From DASYXT01 sp035934555 (GTDB lineage Bacteria; Verrucomicrobiota; Verrucomicrobiia; Limisphaerales; UBA8199), in the NCBI GenBank assembly GCA_035934555.1, contig DASYXT010000045.1, forward strand, positions 1-58,727: a stretch of 58,727 bases of DNA. Reading direction: 5' to 3'. The notes beneath the pieces are model-generated. The model was not told the origin of the DNA and did no database searches. It worked only from the letters and a program-made list of their open reading frames with translations. Positions 33,092-43,057 of this stretch are shown here, piece by piece (the stretch's first letter is position 1; the number at the start of each line of letters is the position of its first letter). The position numbers were made by a program, and so were the translations under genes.

Positions 33092-35056
33092 TCAGTGGTC
33101 CGCACGAGCCAGCCAGGACTGAAAGTTCAAGACGGACCAAAGGAGATGCGGCCAACTTCGCTCGCCCGCGAGGTGCTCGGCCCATCTCCGGCGGATGATC
33201 GCGGTGTCGTAAAAGCCCGAGGAGCGCAGCCTGGCCTCGGTGAGGAGATCCTCGGCCCAGTCACGGAGCGGCCCTCGCAGCCATTCCGCCAGAGGAACCG
33301 AAAAGCCCATTTTTGGGCGCTCGACCAGTTGCTCTGGAACGTAGCGATGCAGCAACTGGCGGAGGAGCCACTTGCCCTGATGGCGACGGAACTTCATCGA
33401 GAGCGGCAAGCGCAGCGAGAATTCCACCACCCGGTGATCCAGGAAGGGAATTCTGCCCTCCAGGCTCACCGCCATGCCGGCACGGTCCACCTTCACCAGG
33501 ATGTCATCCGGCAGGTAGGAGGTGGCGTCCCGGTACATCATTTGTTCCTGAAAAGAGAGCACGCATTGCGGAGCAGGCGGCTCGGTGAACGCCGCGCTCA
33601 AGCCCTCGCCGGGGGCAAGCGGGCAGCGGTCGCGCCAGAGGGCCATCATCCAATCATGGAGGTCCAGTGGTCTTCTTGCGGGCAGCAGCTCGGCGAACTT
33701 GTGAATGCGATCTCCCGGACATCGGCCTAGCTTTGCGGGCCAGGCACGGCGCGGCATTAGCCGGAACAGGGCATTCCACGCTGGGACGGGGGGCACTCGG
33801 AGCAGGCCCGCCAGTAACCTGCGGCCCGGGCGGGGGAAGGCCCTGATGCCCCGCCAGACGCGAAGCGCCTCGCGGTAGTGGGTATAGCCTCCAAACAACT
33901 CGTCGCCTCCGTCTCCCGAGAGGCTGACGGTTACGTGCCGCCGCGCCAGGCGGCTGACCAGGAACGTCGGGATAGCCGAGGAATCGGCAAAGGGTTCATC
34001 GTACATTGCCGGCAGGTTGGGGATGACGGACAGGGCCTCGTCGGGTGTGACGTACAGCTCCGAGTGGTCCGTGCCCAGGTGCTGCGCAACGGCCTTGGCC
34101 CGCGGCGCCTCGTCCCGACTGGGTTCCCAGAAACCAATGGTGAAGGTCTTGACCGGCCGGGTGCTCCGCGCCTGCATGAGGGCGACCACGGCGGAAGAAT
34201 CAATGCCGCCAGACAGGAACGCGCCCAGCGGGACGTCGGCGACCATCTGGCCGGAAACGGCTTCGCTCAGCAGCCGGTGAAGTTCGTTTTGGGCGTCAGC
34301 CGCGGTGCCGCGGAACGGGTCGGCGGCGCCGGCTTCGACAGCTTCGCGGAAGGACCAGAAGCGCACCGGCTCGGGCAGGCGCCCGGGCTCGCAGTCAAAG
34401 AGGGGCAGGCTGAGCCATGAACCCGGAAGCAGCTTGAAAATGTTGGCGTAAATGGAAAGCGGGGCGGGAACATAGCCGCGCTTGAGATATAAGGCGAACG
34501 CCTGGTTGCTCAAGTGCGAGTTCCATCGCGGGTGCGCCCGCAAGGCCTTCAGTTCCGAGCCGAAGAGGAAAGTATCGCCGGACCATCCATAGTAGAGGGG
34601 CTTCTCCCCCATGCGATCGCGCGCCAGGTGCAACGTGCGCTCGTGCCTGTCCCACACGGCGAACGCGAACATGCCGACGAACTGCCTCAAGGCAGCCTCG
34701 ATTCCCCATTGCGCGAACGCAGCCAGCATCATCTCCGTATCCGAATGGCCTCGAAAGCGGTGGCCCAGAGATTCCAACCCCGCGCGCAACTGCCTGAAAT
34801 TGTAAATCTCCCCATTGAAAACCATCGTGTAGCGTCCGCAAGCGGAGTGCATCGGTTGCGCCCCGGCGGCGGAGAGATCAAGGATGGCCAGCCGGCGATG
34901 TCCCAGCGCCAAGGCGCCCGTTTGCGGTTCCACCCAAACGCCGTCATTATCTGGACCGCGATGCCGAAGACGGTCGCACATCCGGGAGACAATCGCCCTG
35001 GGATCCGCTTGCCCGTCCCTCCGCGAACGCTCGAAAAAGCCTACGATGCCACACAT
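33092..35056 (-). CDS. Asparagine synthase-like glutamine amidotransferase (second copy)
   Basis: 654 residues with N-terminal Cys2 (MCGIVGFF), RHRGPDNDG, FNGEIYNF, and the PP-loop SGGIDSS. The C-terminal SLSGDGGDELFGGY is conserved. It is clearly divergent from the first copy at 19805 (different loops and length), so it may amidate another acceptor. It lies between a glycosyltransferase and a deacetylase, inside the glycan-specific part of the locus. ATG 35056 is set by the nucleophilic Cys. Confidence 0.92.
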   Translation of the reverse strand: MCGIVGFFERSRRDGQADPRAIVSRMCDRLRHRGPDNDGVWVEPQTGALALGHRRLAILDLSAAGAQPMHSACGRYTMVFNGEIYNFRQLRAGLESLGHRFRGHSDTEMMLAAFAQWGIEAALRQFVGMFAFAVWDRHERTLHLARDRMGEKPLYYGWSGDTFLFGSELKALRAHPRWNSHLSNQAFALYLKRGYVPAPLSIYANIFKLLPGSWLSLPLFDCEPGRLPEPVRFWSFREAVEAGAADPFRGTAADAQNELHRLLSEAVSGQMVADVPLGAFLSGGIDSSAVVALMQARSTRPVKTFTIGFWEPSRDEAPRAKAVAQHLGTDHSELYVTPDEALSVIPNLPAMYDEPFADSSAIPTFLVSRLARRHVTVSLSGDGGDELFGGYTHYREALRVWRGIRAFPRPGRRLLAGLLRVPPVPAWNALFRLMPRRAWPAKLGRCPGDRIHKFAELLPARRPLDLHDWMMALWRDRCPLAPGEGLSAAFTEPPAPQCVLSFQEQMMYRDATSYLPDDILVKVDRAGMAVSLEGRIPFLDHRVVEFSLRLPLSMKFRRHQGKWLLRQLLHRYVPEQLVERPKMGFSVPLAEWLRGPLRDWAEDLLTEARLRSSGFYDTAIIRRRWAEHLAGERSWPHLLWSVLNFQSWLARADH

Positions 35057-35194
35057 AGCTCCCTGAATGTGTAAAGGAGATCTCTCACCTTGTTGCGCGC
35101 ACACATGGCGTTTCTGGAACCTGAGGCTTCAAGTTTCAAATATCTTCGGCTTCGTTCGACGGCCGGCACACGTCTCTCCTGCGGTGCAGTCACG

Positions 35195-36445
35195 CTAGGG
35201 GCCTGCGCGGCGGAGGTACAGCAGGGCGGCGTCGGCCAAGACAGGTGCCACGCAGACCAAGATTGTGGCCACGCGGTACCGCCCCTGACCGCTCGGCAGC
35301 CGGCGGGCCGACAGGGCGGCGCCAGCAACGCCGACTAGGCCGAGAGCGGCGGCCCCGAGGTGAGCGGCCGGCAGCCGCCCGATCGCTAAATAGAGCGCGC
35401 AGAGGGTCGCCAGCCCAGCGGCCAGGGCCGCCCCGTACCAGACCACCAGCGTTGCACAAAGCCGGCGAGCAACGGCGCCCGAGCAGCGCTCCAATTCGCG
35501 GGGGTCGGGAATGAAGAGCGGGCGGACACGAAGCCTCCTGGGCAGGAGATCCTGCAGACCCGGGCGCAGCAGGTCTAGGTTCCTCCTGGCGTTGCCAGCG
35601 TCGAGATGCGGCAAGGAGCTCGCCGCCTCGGACAGGGTGGCGAACCGCACGCGCGGGTCGCGCTGGAGCTCGCCGAGCAGCGCTTCGAGCTGCGCCAGCG
35701 TCGTCCGGCCCAGGACAGGATCAGCCTCCCTGAAATCGTACCCATGAAACATAACGACCACGAGCGAATCCCCGCCCCACCTCAGCGCCGCGTCCACGGC
35801 GCCCTCGACCTCGGTCAAGAGGCACATTTCGGGGACAAAGCGGACACGTGACCCGCTGGGGAAGGGCGGGACGAGCGCGCCGGACAGGGCGTTGAACCCG
35901 AGGCGCTCCAGCGCCAGCACTGTCGCGGCGTCGTAGGAATTCCAGGGGGGGATGAAGGTCGTCACGCGGACGCCAAAGTCGCGCTCGAGGAGCCGCCTGC
36001 CCTTACGCAGCGCGGCACCCTGGCGCGCGAAGGGAACCCCTGCGAATTCTGAGTTGGGCGGCCCTTCGGTGACGGTCTGATGCGTGTAGCCGTGCAGGGC
36101 AACCTCGCATAGGCCCATGGCGAGGAGCTCCTTTGCTCGGAGAACCTGGTCGGCCCCCAGGACCAGGAAAGGCTGCGGCCGTCGGTCCCTTGGGTTCTCC
36201 GCGCAAACGTAAGGTGTGACCCCGAGCGTGAGTGGCACCCCACGCCGACGGAATGTAAGCAGCAACTCCACGTCCGCTTCATCGAAATTCCGCTTCCCGC
36301 AGTAGTCGTCGTAGCGAAACACCACCGTGACCGAGGGTTCGGCAGCGGCCGGAGGGGCAGGATCTTGCGAGTGGCGCCGATTCCAAGTGTTAATTGTCAC
36401 TGAGATGCTGAGCGTCGGAACGTTCGGGTTGGGAGAACTTGCCAA
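35195..36445 (-). CDS. Polysaccharide deacetylase-like (DUF2334-type) protein with C-terminal membrane helices
   Basis: 416 residues. A NodB/DUF2334-like barrel (about 40-270) shows FRYDDYCGK, ALHGYTHQ and FIPPWNSYD, corresponding to metal and catalytic motifs. The C-terminal 130 residues hold about four membrane helices. This may deacetylate a polymer or precursor close to the membrane. The drawn start overlaps the flippase gene by 56 bp. A GTG at 36400 would reduce the overlap to 11 bp and keep the whole domain, so the true start is uncertain. Confidence 0.75.
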   Translation of the reverse strand: MASSPNPNVPTLSISVTINTWNRRHSQDPAPPAAAEPSVTVVFRYDDYCGKRNFDEADVELLLTFRRRGVPLTLGVTPYVCAENPRDRRPQPFLVLGADQVLRAKELLAMGLCEVALHGYTHQTVTEGPPNSEFAGVPFARQGAALRKGRRLLERDFGVRVTTFIPPWNSYDAATVLALERLGFNALSGALVPPFPSGSRVRFVPEMCLLTEVEGAVDAALRWGGDSLVVVMFHGYDFREADPVLGRTTLAQLEALLGELQRDPRVRFATLSEAASSLPHLDAGNARRNLDLLRPGLQDLLPRRLRVRPLFIPDPRELERCSGAVARRLCATLVVWYGAALAAGLATLCALYLAIGRLPAAHLGAAALGLVGVAGAALSARRLPSGQGRYRVATILVCVAPVLADAALLYLRRAGP

Positions 36446-37991
36446 TGATTTTCAGGAGCGCCGGCGGGCAGCCGCGCAGGACCGAAAGGACGTGCGCATC
36501 AATCGGTCTGAGGAGTGCCGCCAGGCTCAAGGCTACCACCCCGTATGCCAGCGAACCGAGGAACACGTTGGGACCCAAAGACCTGGAGACCACAATCGCG
36601 GGCAAAGCGCAGGCCAGCACCCTCGCCAACGGACGCCACGGGTAGGCCGCTCGCAGGAACCGTATGGCATATCCAGTTTCTATGGCCCGCCACACTAGCG
36701 TGGCCAAGCCGGTGGCGATAACCGCGCCAAGCGCCCCGTACGACGGGATGAGCACAAATGCCAAGGCGAGGTTCACCGCCGCCCCGCCGCCGATGAACAA
36801 CAGGCCCAGGCGGTTCTTCTCGGTGCCAAAGATGACCTTGTTGCTGACGCCCCCGCCCAGGATTCCCGTCTCCAGCAGCATCAAAAGGGCCGCCACTTGG
36901 AGGAGCTCACCGCTGTGGCTGTAGCGGGTTGAATATACAAACCGCAGCAGGTTGCCGCCTTGCGCGATAGCATAGCCGATTGGCAAAACCGACATCAGGA
37001 TCTGAAAGGACATGAACTGCCCCCAGGCCCGCCCTAGCTCCCGACGTCCTCCCTCTTCGGCCAGCCTGCTGAAGTGGGGCTGAGCGACTCCACCAAAGCC
37101 CAGCGTTAGGCAATTTGATAGTATGTCCACGGCCTTGCTGGCCACGGCGTAGAAAGCAGCCTGGGCCGCGTCTCTGGTCAAGAAGCCCAGCAACAACACA
37201 TCCTTTGCCGGCATGACCCAGTACTGGAGCACCCGGACGCCGTAAAGGCTCGTGCAGGACGAGAGTAGCCGCTTTGGATGCGCCCACCCGGAGGCGTGCC
37301 CCAGTTGGGGGCCGAAGGCCCCGATATACACTCCACAAAAGGCCAACTTAGCGCCAGCTGCCACCGCGAGCGTCAGCCGCACGCTGGCCCCGGCGTAGGC
37401 TGCGCCTCCGACGGCGACCAGAGTGACCAGGCCGGACGCGATGTCCAGGATGCAGAGTGCGGAAAACTTGAACAATCCGTTCAATATCGCCGAGGTCAGA
37501 TCAACCATGCTCAGGCCCAACGCCAGGGCCCCGTAAATCCCGAGGGAGCTCAACGGATAGCGCGCCAGTGCGGGCTGTGTGATTCTCAGCCAGCCAAGGC
37601 AATACCCGAGCGTGGCCCCAAGCCCTAGGAGCGTGAAAGCCGCCAGGCGCAGGCCCAGCATCGTCCTGAGCAGGCTCCCGAGGGCCCGCTTGTCGCCCGC
37701 GGAGTCGAATTTGGGCACCAGGATCAGGGCCGAGCCCTCCAGCCCAAGGGAGATCAGCATCGAGAGAAAGCTGGCGACAGCAAACGCTCCGACATAGACG
37801 CCGTAATCGGCCGGCCGGAAGCACCGGGCCAAAACCACCGAAGAGACAAACGCCACCCCGTACGCGCCGGCGTAACGCACGTAGTTCCATGAGAGGTGCG
37901 TTCCGACGTGACCGCCAGCGCCGCATTGTGCCCGTGGCGGACGCTCTTCGGCGACCGGCGCCTCTAGTGTTGCACCAGACGTTGGCTTCAT
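36390..37991 (-). CDS. wzx: Wzx-type polysaccharide flippase (MOP superfamily)
   Basis: 533 residues with 12-14 predicted membrane helices and charged loops as in the PST/Wzx branch of MOP transporters. It would move the lipid-linked repeat unit across the inner membrane. It is coupled to a Wzy-type polymerase (43058) and a Wzc-like protein (51222) in the same array, which together define a Wzx/Wzy pathway. The first 40 residues are hydrophilic. Confidence 0.88.
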   Translation of the reverse strand: MKPTSGATLEAPVAEERPPRAQCGAGGHVGTHLSWNYVRYAGAYGVAFVSSVVLARCFRPADYGVYVGAFAVASFLSMLISLGLEGSALILVPKFDSAGDKRALGSLLRTMLGLRLAAFTLLGLGATLGYCLGWLRITQPALARYPLSSLGIYGALALGLSMVDLTSAILNGLFKFSALCILDIASGLVTLVAVGGAAYAGASVRLTLAVAAGAKLAFCGVYIGAFGPQLGHASGWAHPKRLLSSCTSLYGVRVLQYWVMPAKDVLLLGFLTRDAAQAAFYAVASKAVDILSNCLTLGFGGVAQPHFSRLAEEGGRRELGRAWGQFMSFQILMSVLPIGYAIAQGGNLLRFVYSTRYSHSGELLQVAALLMLLETGILGGGVSNKVIFGTEKNRLGLLFIGGGAAVNLALAFVLIPSYGALGAVIATGLATLVWRAIETGYAIRFLRAAYPWRPLARVLACALPAIVVSRSLGPNVFLGSLAYGVVALSLAALLRPIDAHVLSVLRGCPPALLKIIGKFSQPERSDAQHLSDN

Positions 37992-38157
37992 TTAAGGGGG
38001 TACGGTTGCGGCCTTGCCGCGGTGGGCATTGAGTGGGCGATGGAGGGCTGCGACGCCGGGCAGGCTCAAGCCGCCCGGGACTGCGCTGGCTGCCGCCACC
38101 CCAACCCGGGCCCAACCCCGGGCGAGGCACACGCCATCGCAGGCATGCCAATGGGCA

Positions 38158-39744
38158 TCAAGGTGACGCGCTCACGAAATGCAGACCGGTCGGGGAGGCT
38201 GGCCTAGCCCCCAGAGCCACCACATCAACGTAGGCTCCGATGTCCCACGGGCCGATGGATGGCCGTGTGTTGCCGTCCTTATCGGTGGTGAATAGACTGT
38301 AGAAATTCGCCCCGTTGCCGCGTGCCACTGTGTCCCCGTCTGAGAGGTGCAGGTCGGTGCTGCTAACAAAGGCCGGCATGTTTGTCAGCGAATGCGCATC
38401 TGCGCTGGCAACCGCCTGCCACTCGGCGAAAGTATAGTTAGTCCCACGCCATAAAAATGGGTTCGCAATGTTGGTCCAGGCATAGACGTTGTTGTCGCAG
38501 CCAAACGTGGCCGCGTCCACAATCGGCCCGGTGCCCGCAGTGTTCGCCGCTACCACTATCACAGGGCTGCCTGCCGTAGACTGGATGAGGATGTTGTTTG
38601 TAAGGGCAACATGCCAGAACGCCGTCGTTGCAGTATTGTTCCCACGCCCGAAATAGACGACCATGCCTTGGTTTCCAGACTGAATCGTCGTCCGCACGGT
38701 GTTGTTGTAGATGTAGATGCCATCGGCGTAGACCGTTCCAGCGTCCGTATCGAACGTAATCGGGCCCCAATAGTTCAACGCCTGCATGTCCCAGACGTTA
38801 TTGCGAATGGTCAAATTTGTATGAACACCGTTCAGGTCGAAACCAGAAAAGCCAAAGCCGCCGTGGATGTAATTCTGCTCGACCACTGCGCCAACGTCAT
38901 AGATTTCAAAGATCATCGGGCTCTTTATATGTGCATCGGCTAGCTCGTTGGACCGAATGACGAGATTCGCATTGAGACCAGTGCCGTCCAGACCGAACAC
39001 CCCTATGCAATCCCCGGTTAAGTTGGCATTTGTATTCAGTCCACAATTTGTGATTACGTTATTGATAATCTGCATGTTGGTCATGCCGTAACGGCATAAA
39101 ATACCATGAGCTCCGATGGTTTGGACCAAACAGTTTGAGATCACAAAGGTGGATGGTGCCGAACTGCTGTAATTTCCCATGATGTAAATACCGCAGGCCG
39201 TGCTATTGGAAACCGAACAATTGAGAATAGAAACGTTCCCGCCGGAGTTCCAATGCCCTCCAATACCGCTCGAATACGGAGATGCAGCCGAAGAACAGCC
39301 GACGAACACGAGTCCGTTAGCCGTAAGATAGCTGTAGCCGCTCAAATCGACCGCTCCACGAGCGGAGGACGACATGTTGGTCCCGTTGATGACCGCTGGG
39401 CTGCTGCCCCACTGCGGGCTGGCCAGGTGGCCCGAGAGGTAAGTTATCGGTGAACCTGCAGATCCGCTCGACGTAGCATAGATAGTCGCGTTGCTGGCCA
39501 CATCATAACGCACCCCGCCGTGGAAGACCACGGTATCTCCAGGCGCGAACTTCGTGCCCGCAGCCGTTCCCGTTGCGGCGGTATCGCCCGGGCAATGCTG
39601 CCAAGGCGAGTTGGTGCTGGTCCCGGCGGCCGTGTCGGACCCGGCCGCGTTGTCGACGTAGTACGTCGCGGCCGACACATTCCACACGGCTCCGGCCCCG
39701 ACAAGGAGGGAGCAGACATGCTTTATCAAACCGTATCTGTTCAT
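38158..39744 (-). CDS. Secreted right-handed parallel beta-helix protein
   Basis: 528 residues with a signal peptide (about 1-25, ending VSA). YYVDNAAGSDTAAGTST is a common opening of pectate-lyase-like beta-helix proteins. It is followed by Asn-rich turns (ISNCLVQTIG, IINNVITNCG, IRNNVWDM, IYNNTVRTT). Such folds degrade or modify uronic-acid polymers; no catalytic residues can be named with confidence. Codon use appears less GC-rich than in its neighbours, suggesting later acquisition. An alternative ATG is at 39759. No sorting signal is present. Confidence 0.8.
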   Translation of the reverse strand: MNRYGLIKHVCSLLVGAGAVWNVSAATYYVDNAAGSDTAAGTSTNSPWQHCPGDTAATGTAAGTKFAPGDTVVFHGGVRYDVASNATIYATSSGSAGSPITYLSGHLASPQWGSSPAVINGTNMSSSARGAVDLSGYSYLTANGLVFVGCSSAASPYSSGIGGHWNSGGNVSILNCSVSNSTACGIYIMGNYSSSAPSTFVISNCLVQTIGAHGILCRYGMTNMQIINNVITNCGLNTNANLTGDCIGVFGLDGTGLNANLVIRSNELADAHIKSPMIFEIYDVGAVVEQNYIHGGFGFSGFDLNGVHTNLTIRNNVWDMQALNYWGPITFDTDAGTVYADGIYIYNNTVRTTIQSGNQGMVVYFGRGNNTATTAFWHVALTNNILIQSTAGSPVIVVAANTAGTGPIVDAATFGCDNNVYAWTNIANPFLWRGTNYTFAEWQAVASADAHSLTNMPAFVSSTDLHLSDGDTVARGNGANFYSLFTTDKDGNTRPSIGPWDIGAYVDVVALGARPASPTGLHFVSASP

Positions 39745-40016
39745 AATCACGCTATGCATTAAGCATAATGGTTACCACAATTAGGCATTTCCTTGTGTAC
39801 ACTTTTCTTGAACTCTAGGAGCATGGGTTTGACAAAGTTTATTTATCGCACCAGTCGAGTTCGTGTGCAGCATACATCGTACCAGATCTGTGTCCCACTG
39901 ACCTGACCGGCGGCTTGGAGCGCGTGGGCGCGCGAGTGACGGCGGGGACCCGCAACCTAGGCGATGATTTGCCGCTGACTCTGGGGCCAAACGTCCTTGG
40001 GTGTAAACCAGGCCGC

Positions 40017-41030
40017 TCATCGCCCCAGAAGCTCACGGACTAAGGTGCGCTGGATGCTCCGGATCCCTTCCGCGGGGATCCTCCTGACCACCAGATCGCC
40101 CGAACGAGCGACTCCGCCATCGGCCATGCACACGTCCAGCCCCATTTCCAGGCAGAGGCGGACGGTTTGCCGATCCCAATCGAATGGCCTGCCATAAGGG
40201 AGCGCGAAAATGGGACGGTAGGTTGCCAGAGTGCCCAGGATGCGTGCGTTCTCCTCGAGGTTCCTCCGGCGCTGGCCGTCGTCCAGCATGCTAAATCGAA
40301 AGTGCTCGTGTCCGTGCAACCCGACCTCGAAGAGCGACTCGTCGAGACCGCGCAAGAAATCCAGGGTGACACTGAGCGGCACGTCCGGCGGGCCGAGCGC
40401 CCGTATCTGGTCAACCACGTGCCAGTAACTTTCTCGGGAAGCTGTCCTGCGCATCAGCGACAAATCGATCGCGGCCGCCCGTTGGCGGCGCTCCGGGGTG
40501 CAGCTTGGGGCGTTTCGCCAATAGTTCAACGCATGCTCGGGGGCACACTCATGGGACCCAATATACGCCGAATTGACGAATAAAGACGCCGGGACCCGCC
40601 GTTTAGTGAGGAAGGGGACGACGTGTTCCGCCACGCTGAAGTCGCCATCGTCAAAAGAAAGAGCCACCACGATGCCTCGGAGACTTCCCTCTTGCAACAG
40701 TCGCAACCCCTCTGACAAGCGCACGAACCTATAGGAGCTTTGCAGATGCTCGACGGCTCGTTCGAAATCCACCAGCGAGCTCCACGTTGCGACTGAGTGC
40801 CGCGCCGGGTCGAAGACCGGCGAAACCTGGTGATAATTAAAAACCACGAGGGCATCGCGCTTGGTGAGTTTGCCGGCAATCCAAAGCGACGGCCAGGCGA
40901 GCCTTCGCTTCCATCTTGACCAATCGTCCCGGGGCGGCGATGAGCGACGCTCGGTCGAAGGCGCGAGCTCCTGGGGGCTTGTTAACTTCATTAAGCTCAT
41001 GGTCCCGGCTTGATTGACATCAAGAATCAT
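40017..41030 (-). CDS. Polysaccharide deacetylase (NodB domain)
   Basis: 337 residues. VALSFDDGD is NodB motif 1 and HGHEHFRF gives the metal-binding histidines of motif 2. VFNYHQVSP near residue 65 is also typical of this group. These metal-dependent esterases remove N- or O-acetyl groups from glycans. No signal peptide is visible, so it may act on lipid-linked precursors at the cytoplasmic face. The start could also be M11 or M14. Confidence 0.85.
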   Translation of the reverse strand: MILDVNQAGTMSLMKLTSPQELAPSTERRSSPPRDDWSRWKRRLAWPSLWIAGKLTKRDALVVFNYHQVSPVFDPARHSVATWSSLVDFERAVEHLQSSYRFVRLSEGLRLLQEGSLRGIVVALSFDDGDFSVAEHVVPFLTKRRVPASLFVNSAYIGSHECAPEHALNYWRNAPSCTPERRQRAAAIDLSLMRRTASRESYWHVVDQIRALGPPDVPLSVTLDFLRGLDESLFEVGLHGHEHFRFSMLDDGQRRRNLEENARILGTLATYRPIFALPYGRPFDWDRQTVRLCLEMGLDVCMADGGVARSGDLVVRRIPAEGIRSIQRTLVRELLGR

Positions 41031-41110
41031 GCCAGGTGCCGAACGAACTGAGAACCCATGCCCCAGTGTGTCGTTCCGAACACATTAGGCGAGGTTTGCG
41101 GGCGACCAGT

Positions 41111-41770
41111 TCAGGCGGAGGCCAGCTCATGTTTGCGGTCGAAAAAGAAGAAGTGCGCGAACGAAGTCGCACCGGGCCGCAGTCCGGTGGGATACCGGTT
41201 TGGGACGATCTTTGCGAGAGCAAAACCTGGCTCGTTCGCAGTGACCCAGTCAGTGAAAACCCGGTGTCGCACGTGAGGTGCCGTTCCCTCGCACGATTGG
41301 CAGTTTGAGGAGTAAATAAGCACGTGTCTCAAGGAGGCGGAGAAGAGCCGGCGCATATACTCCTCAAAAACGGCTTCCTCAACCAGGTGAAAGACGACGT
41401 CGAGTGACAAGGCGAGGTCGGCTTTCTCACCCCTGTAGTCGTCCAGGTGCGCGAAGGACTTTGACGGGTCCATTGCAAACCGCTTCTGACACAAGGATAC
41501 GGCTTGGTGACTGACGTCAAAGCCAGCATACCGCGGGTAATTCATCAACGTCAACTGGTTGCCATCGCCGCAGCCGAATTCGATAATGCTGGAGATGTTG
41601 TTGGCCGCAACGAACTTGTTGATGATTTCCGCCTTGAACGTCGCCAAATCACCATAGGAACCCTCCCCCGAGGTCCCGCCAGCGGCGTACCTCCTCGCCC
41701 AGTAGCGGGCCGACCCCGGAAATTTCAACGCCCAGAAAAGCCGGCGAACGCCTGTCTTCATAGTCTTCAT
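41111..41770 (-). CDS. SAM-dependent class I methyltransferase
   Basis: 219 residues from ATG 41770, which has GGAG about a dozen bases upstream. Motif I is EFGCGDGNQLTL; LALSLDVVFHLV is the post-I/motif II region. It probably methylates a sugar of the repeat unit. Upstream residues of the longer frame are discarded for lack of ribosome-site support. Its neighbours are a deacetylase and another methyltransferase. Confidence 0.82.
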   Translation of the reverse strand: MKTMKTGVRRLFWALKFPGSARYWARRYAAGGTSGEGSYGDLATFKAEIINKFVAANNISSIIEFGCGDGNQLTLMNYPRYAGFDVSHQAVSLCQKRFAMDPSKSFAHLDDYRGEKADLALSLDVVFHLVEEAVFEEYMRRLFSASLRHVLIYSSNCQSCEGTAPHVRHRVFTDWVTANEPGFALAKIVPNRYPTGLRPGATSFAHFFFFDRKHELASA

Positions 41771-42208
41771 GGTCAACCCACTCCTATAATAAAGCCCCGT
41801 AATCGCGGACGTCCCGCGACAGACACAATGAGTCATGCTTCAGAGTCCACAATAATTTCAGCATGTTCCATCCCGAATTCCGTACGCCTCCGCGATCCGT
41901 CAAAAGGAAGGGCCCACCGCTAAGTCTCAGGGAGTTCTCTTGCAACAAACGAGTAGTCAAATGCCATGCTTTGGATAGTTTCATTAGCCGGGCGTATCGC
42001 ACGGGCTTCGCGCTCCGGCCCACTATAAACAGGGTGGACTTCCGAATTAGGAAAAAGCGAGGAGGTCCACTTACGAATCAGCGAAGATACACTTACAAGC
42101 AGCCCGGCCGACGGCAATTCTAACTAAAAGACAAGGATAAACTATCGGTTTGCCTATGGGCGTACCGGGGCAATGGCCTGCCATGGGCCTCAGCGCCCTA
42201 TGAGCACA
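41771..42208. other. Non-coding stretch between two methyltransferase genes
   Basis: About 440 bp without a supportable gene. Base composition is visibly more AT-rich than the flanks. I see no strong hairpin, promoter match or repeat; it could hold a decayed gene or a junction. Confidence 0.4.
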
Positions 42209-43045
42209 TTACGTGCGGCGTTGCGCCAAAATCCACAGGTCGCGGTGTGGGTTCCAAGGAACCCATCCGAAATTTGGTGTGCCCACGCCGATGACCTTCT
42301 TGCCAATCTGGCGAAGGCGGTAAAGCGGCGAAATCGCTGGGTAGAGGGGCCGCCGAACAACCGCAGTGACGTGCAGCCCGATCTTCTCAAGGACATTCCT
42401 AAGGATAGGCTCTGAGGCGAAGCTCAGATGGTCCGGGAGCGAGTACGGCCTCGGGTGGCGCCAGGGGGGCAAGTTGCTCGTATCACCGGTCTGAAGCAGA
42501 ATCTGGCCGCCGGGCCTTAGCAGGTCTGCCCACTCGCGGATCGTTTGCACCGGGTCGGGAAGGTGCGAATACACATTGAGCGCCGACACGTAGTCGAATC
42601 GCCCGCGGGCCCTGACGCCGCCCTCCATAAGTTCTACTGGCAAGCCCCTCGCTTGAGCTGCGAGAACCTTGTCAGAATTGGGCTCCAGGCCGACCACGCT
42701 CAACTTGCTGCCGCAAAGCGCTTGCAATGCTGCCAAGAGCTCGCCAAAGCCGGCCCCGATGTCGAGCCAGGAGCCCTCGGGCAGCGAGCCGTTGAAAACT
42801 AGCTCCAACGCCCGCCTGAGCCGCAGCTCTTTCGACTCCAAGTACGCTCCCGTAGTGCAGAGCACCCGCTCGCCGCGGTGCGTGCCCGTTCTGGCTGCGT
42901 CATCAACAGCGCCGTCGGGGGGGCGAGGGTTCACGTACAGCAAGCCGCACTGCTCACACTTGCGCAACTGAAAGCCGTTCTCGCTGTCGTACAACCTCGA
43001 TCCGGGACAGCCGCAGTTGTAGCAGGTTACGGTAATCAGGTTCAT
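42209..43045 (-). CDS. Methyltransferase with N-terminal zinc-ribbon-like motif
   Basis: 278 residues. CYNCGCPGS and CEQCGLLYVNPRP at the N-terminus form a four-cysteine metal site found in a group of class I methyltransferases of sugar C-methylation type. The SAM motif is DIGAGFGELL near residue 98; NVYSHLPDPVQTIREW follows. It probably methylates a nucleotide sugar or lipid-linked sugar. It lies 12 bp downstream of the Wzy gene. Confidence 0.85.
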   Translation of the reverse strand: MNLITVTCYNCGCPGSRLYDSENGFQLRKCEQCGLLYVNPRPPDGAVDDAARTGTHRGERVLCTTGAYLESKELRLRRALELVFNGSLPEGSWLDIGAGFGELLAALQALCGSKLSVVGLEPNSDKVLAAQARGLPVELMEGGVRARGRFDYVSALNVYSHLPDPVQTIREWADLLRPGGQILLQTGDTSNLPPWRHPRPYSLPDHLSFASEPILRNVLEKIGLHVTAVVRRPLYPAISPLYRLRQIGKKVIGVGTPNFGWVPWNPHRDLWILAQRRT

Positions 43046-43057
43046 GCGTTACTCCGT

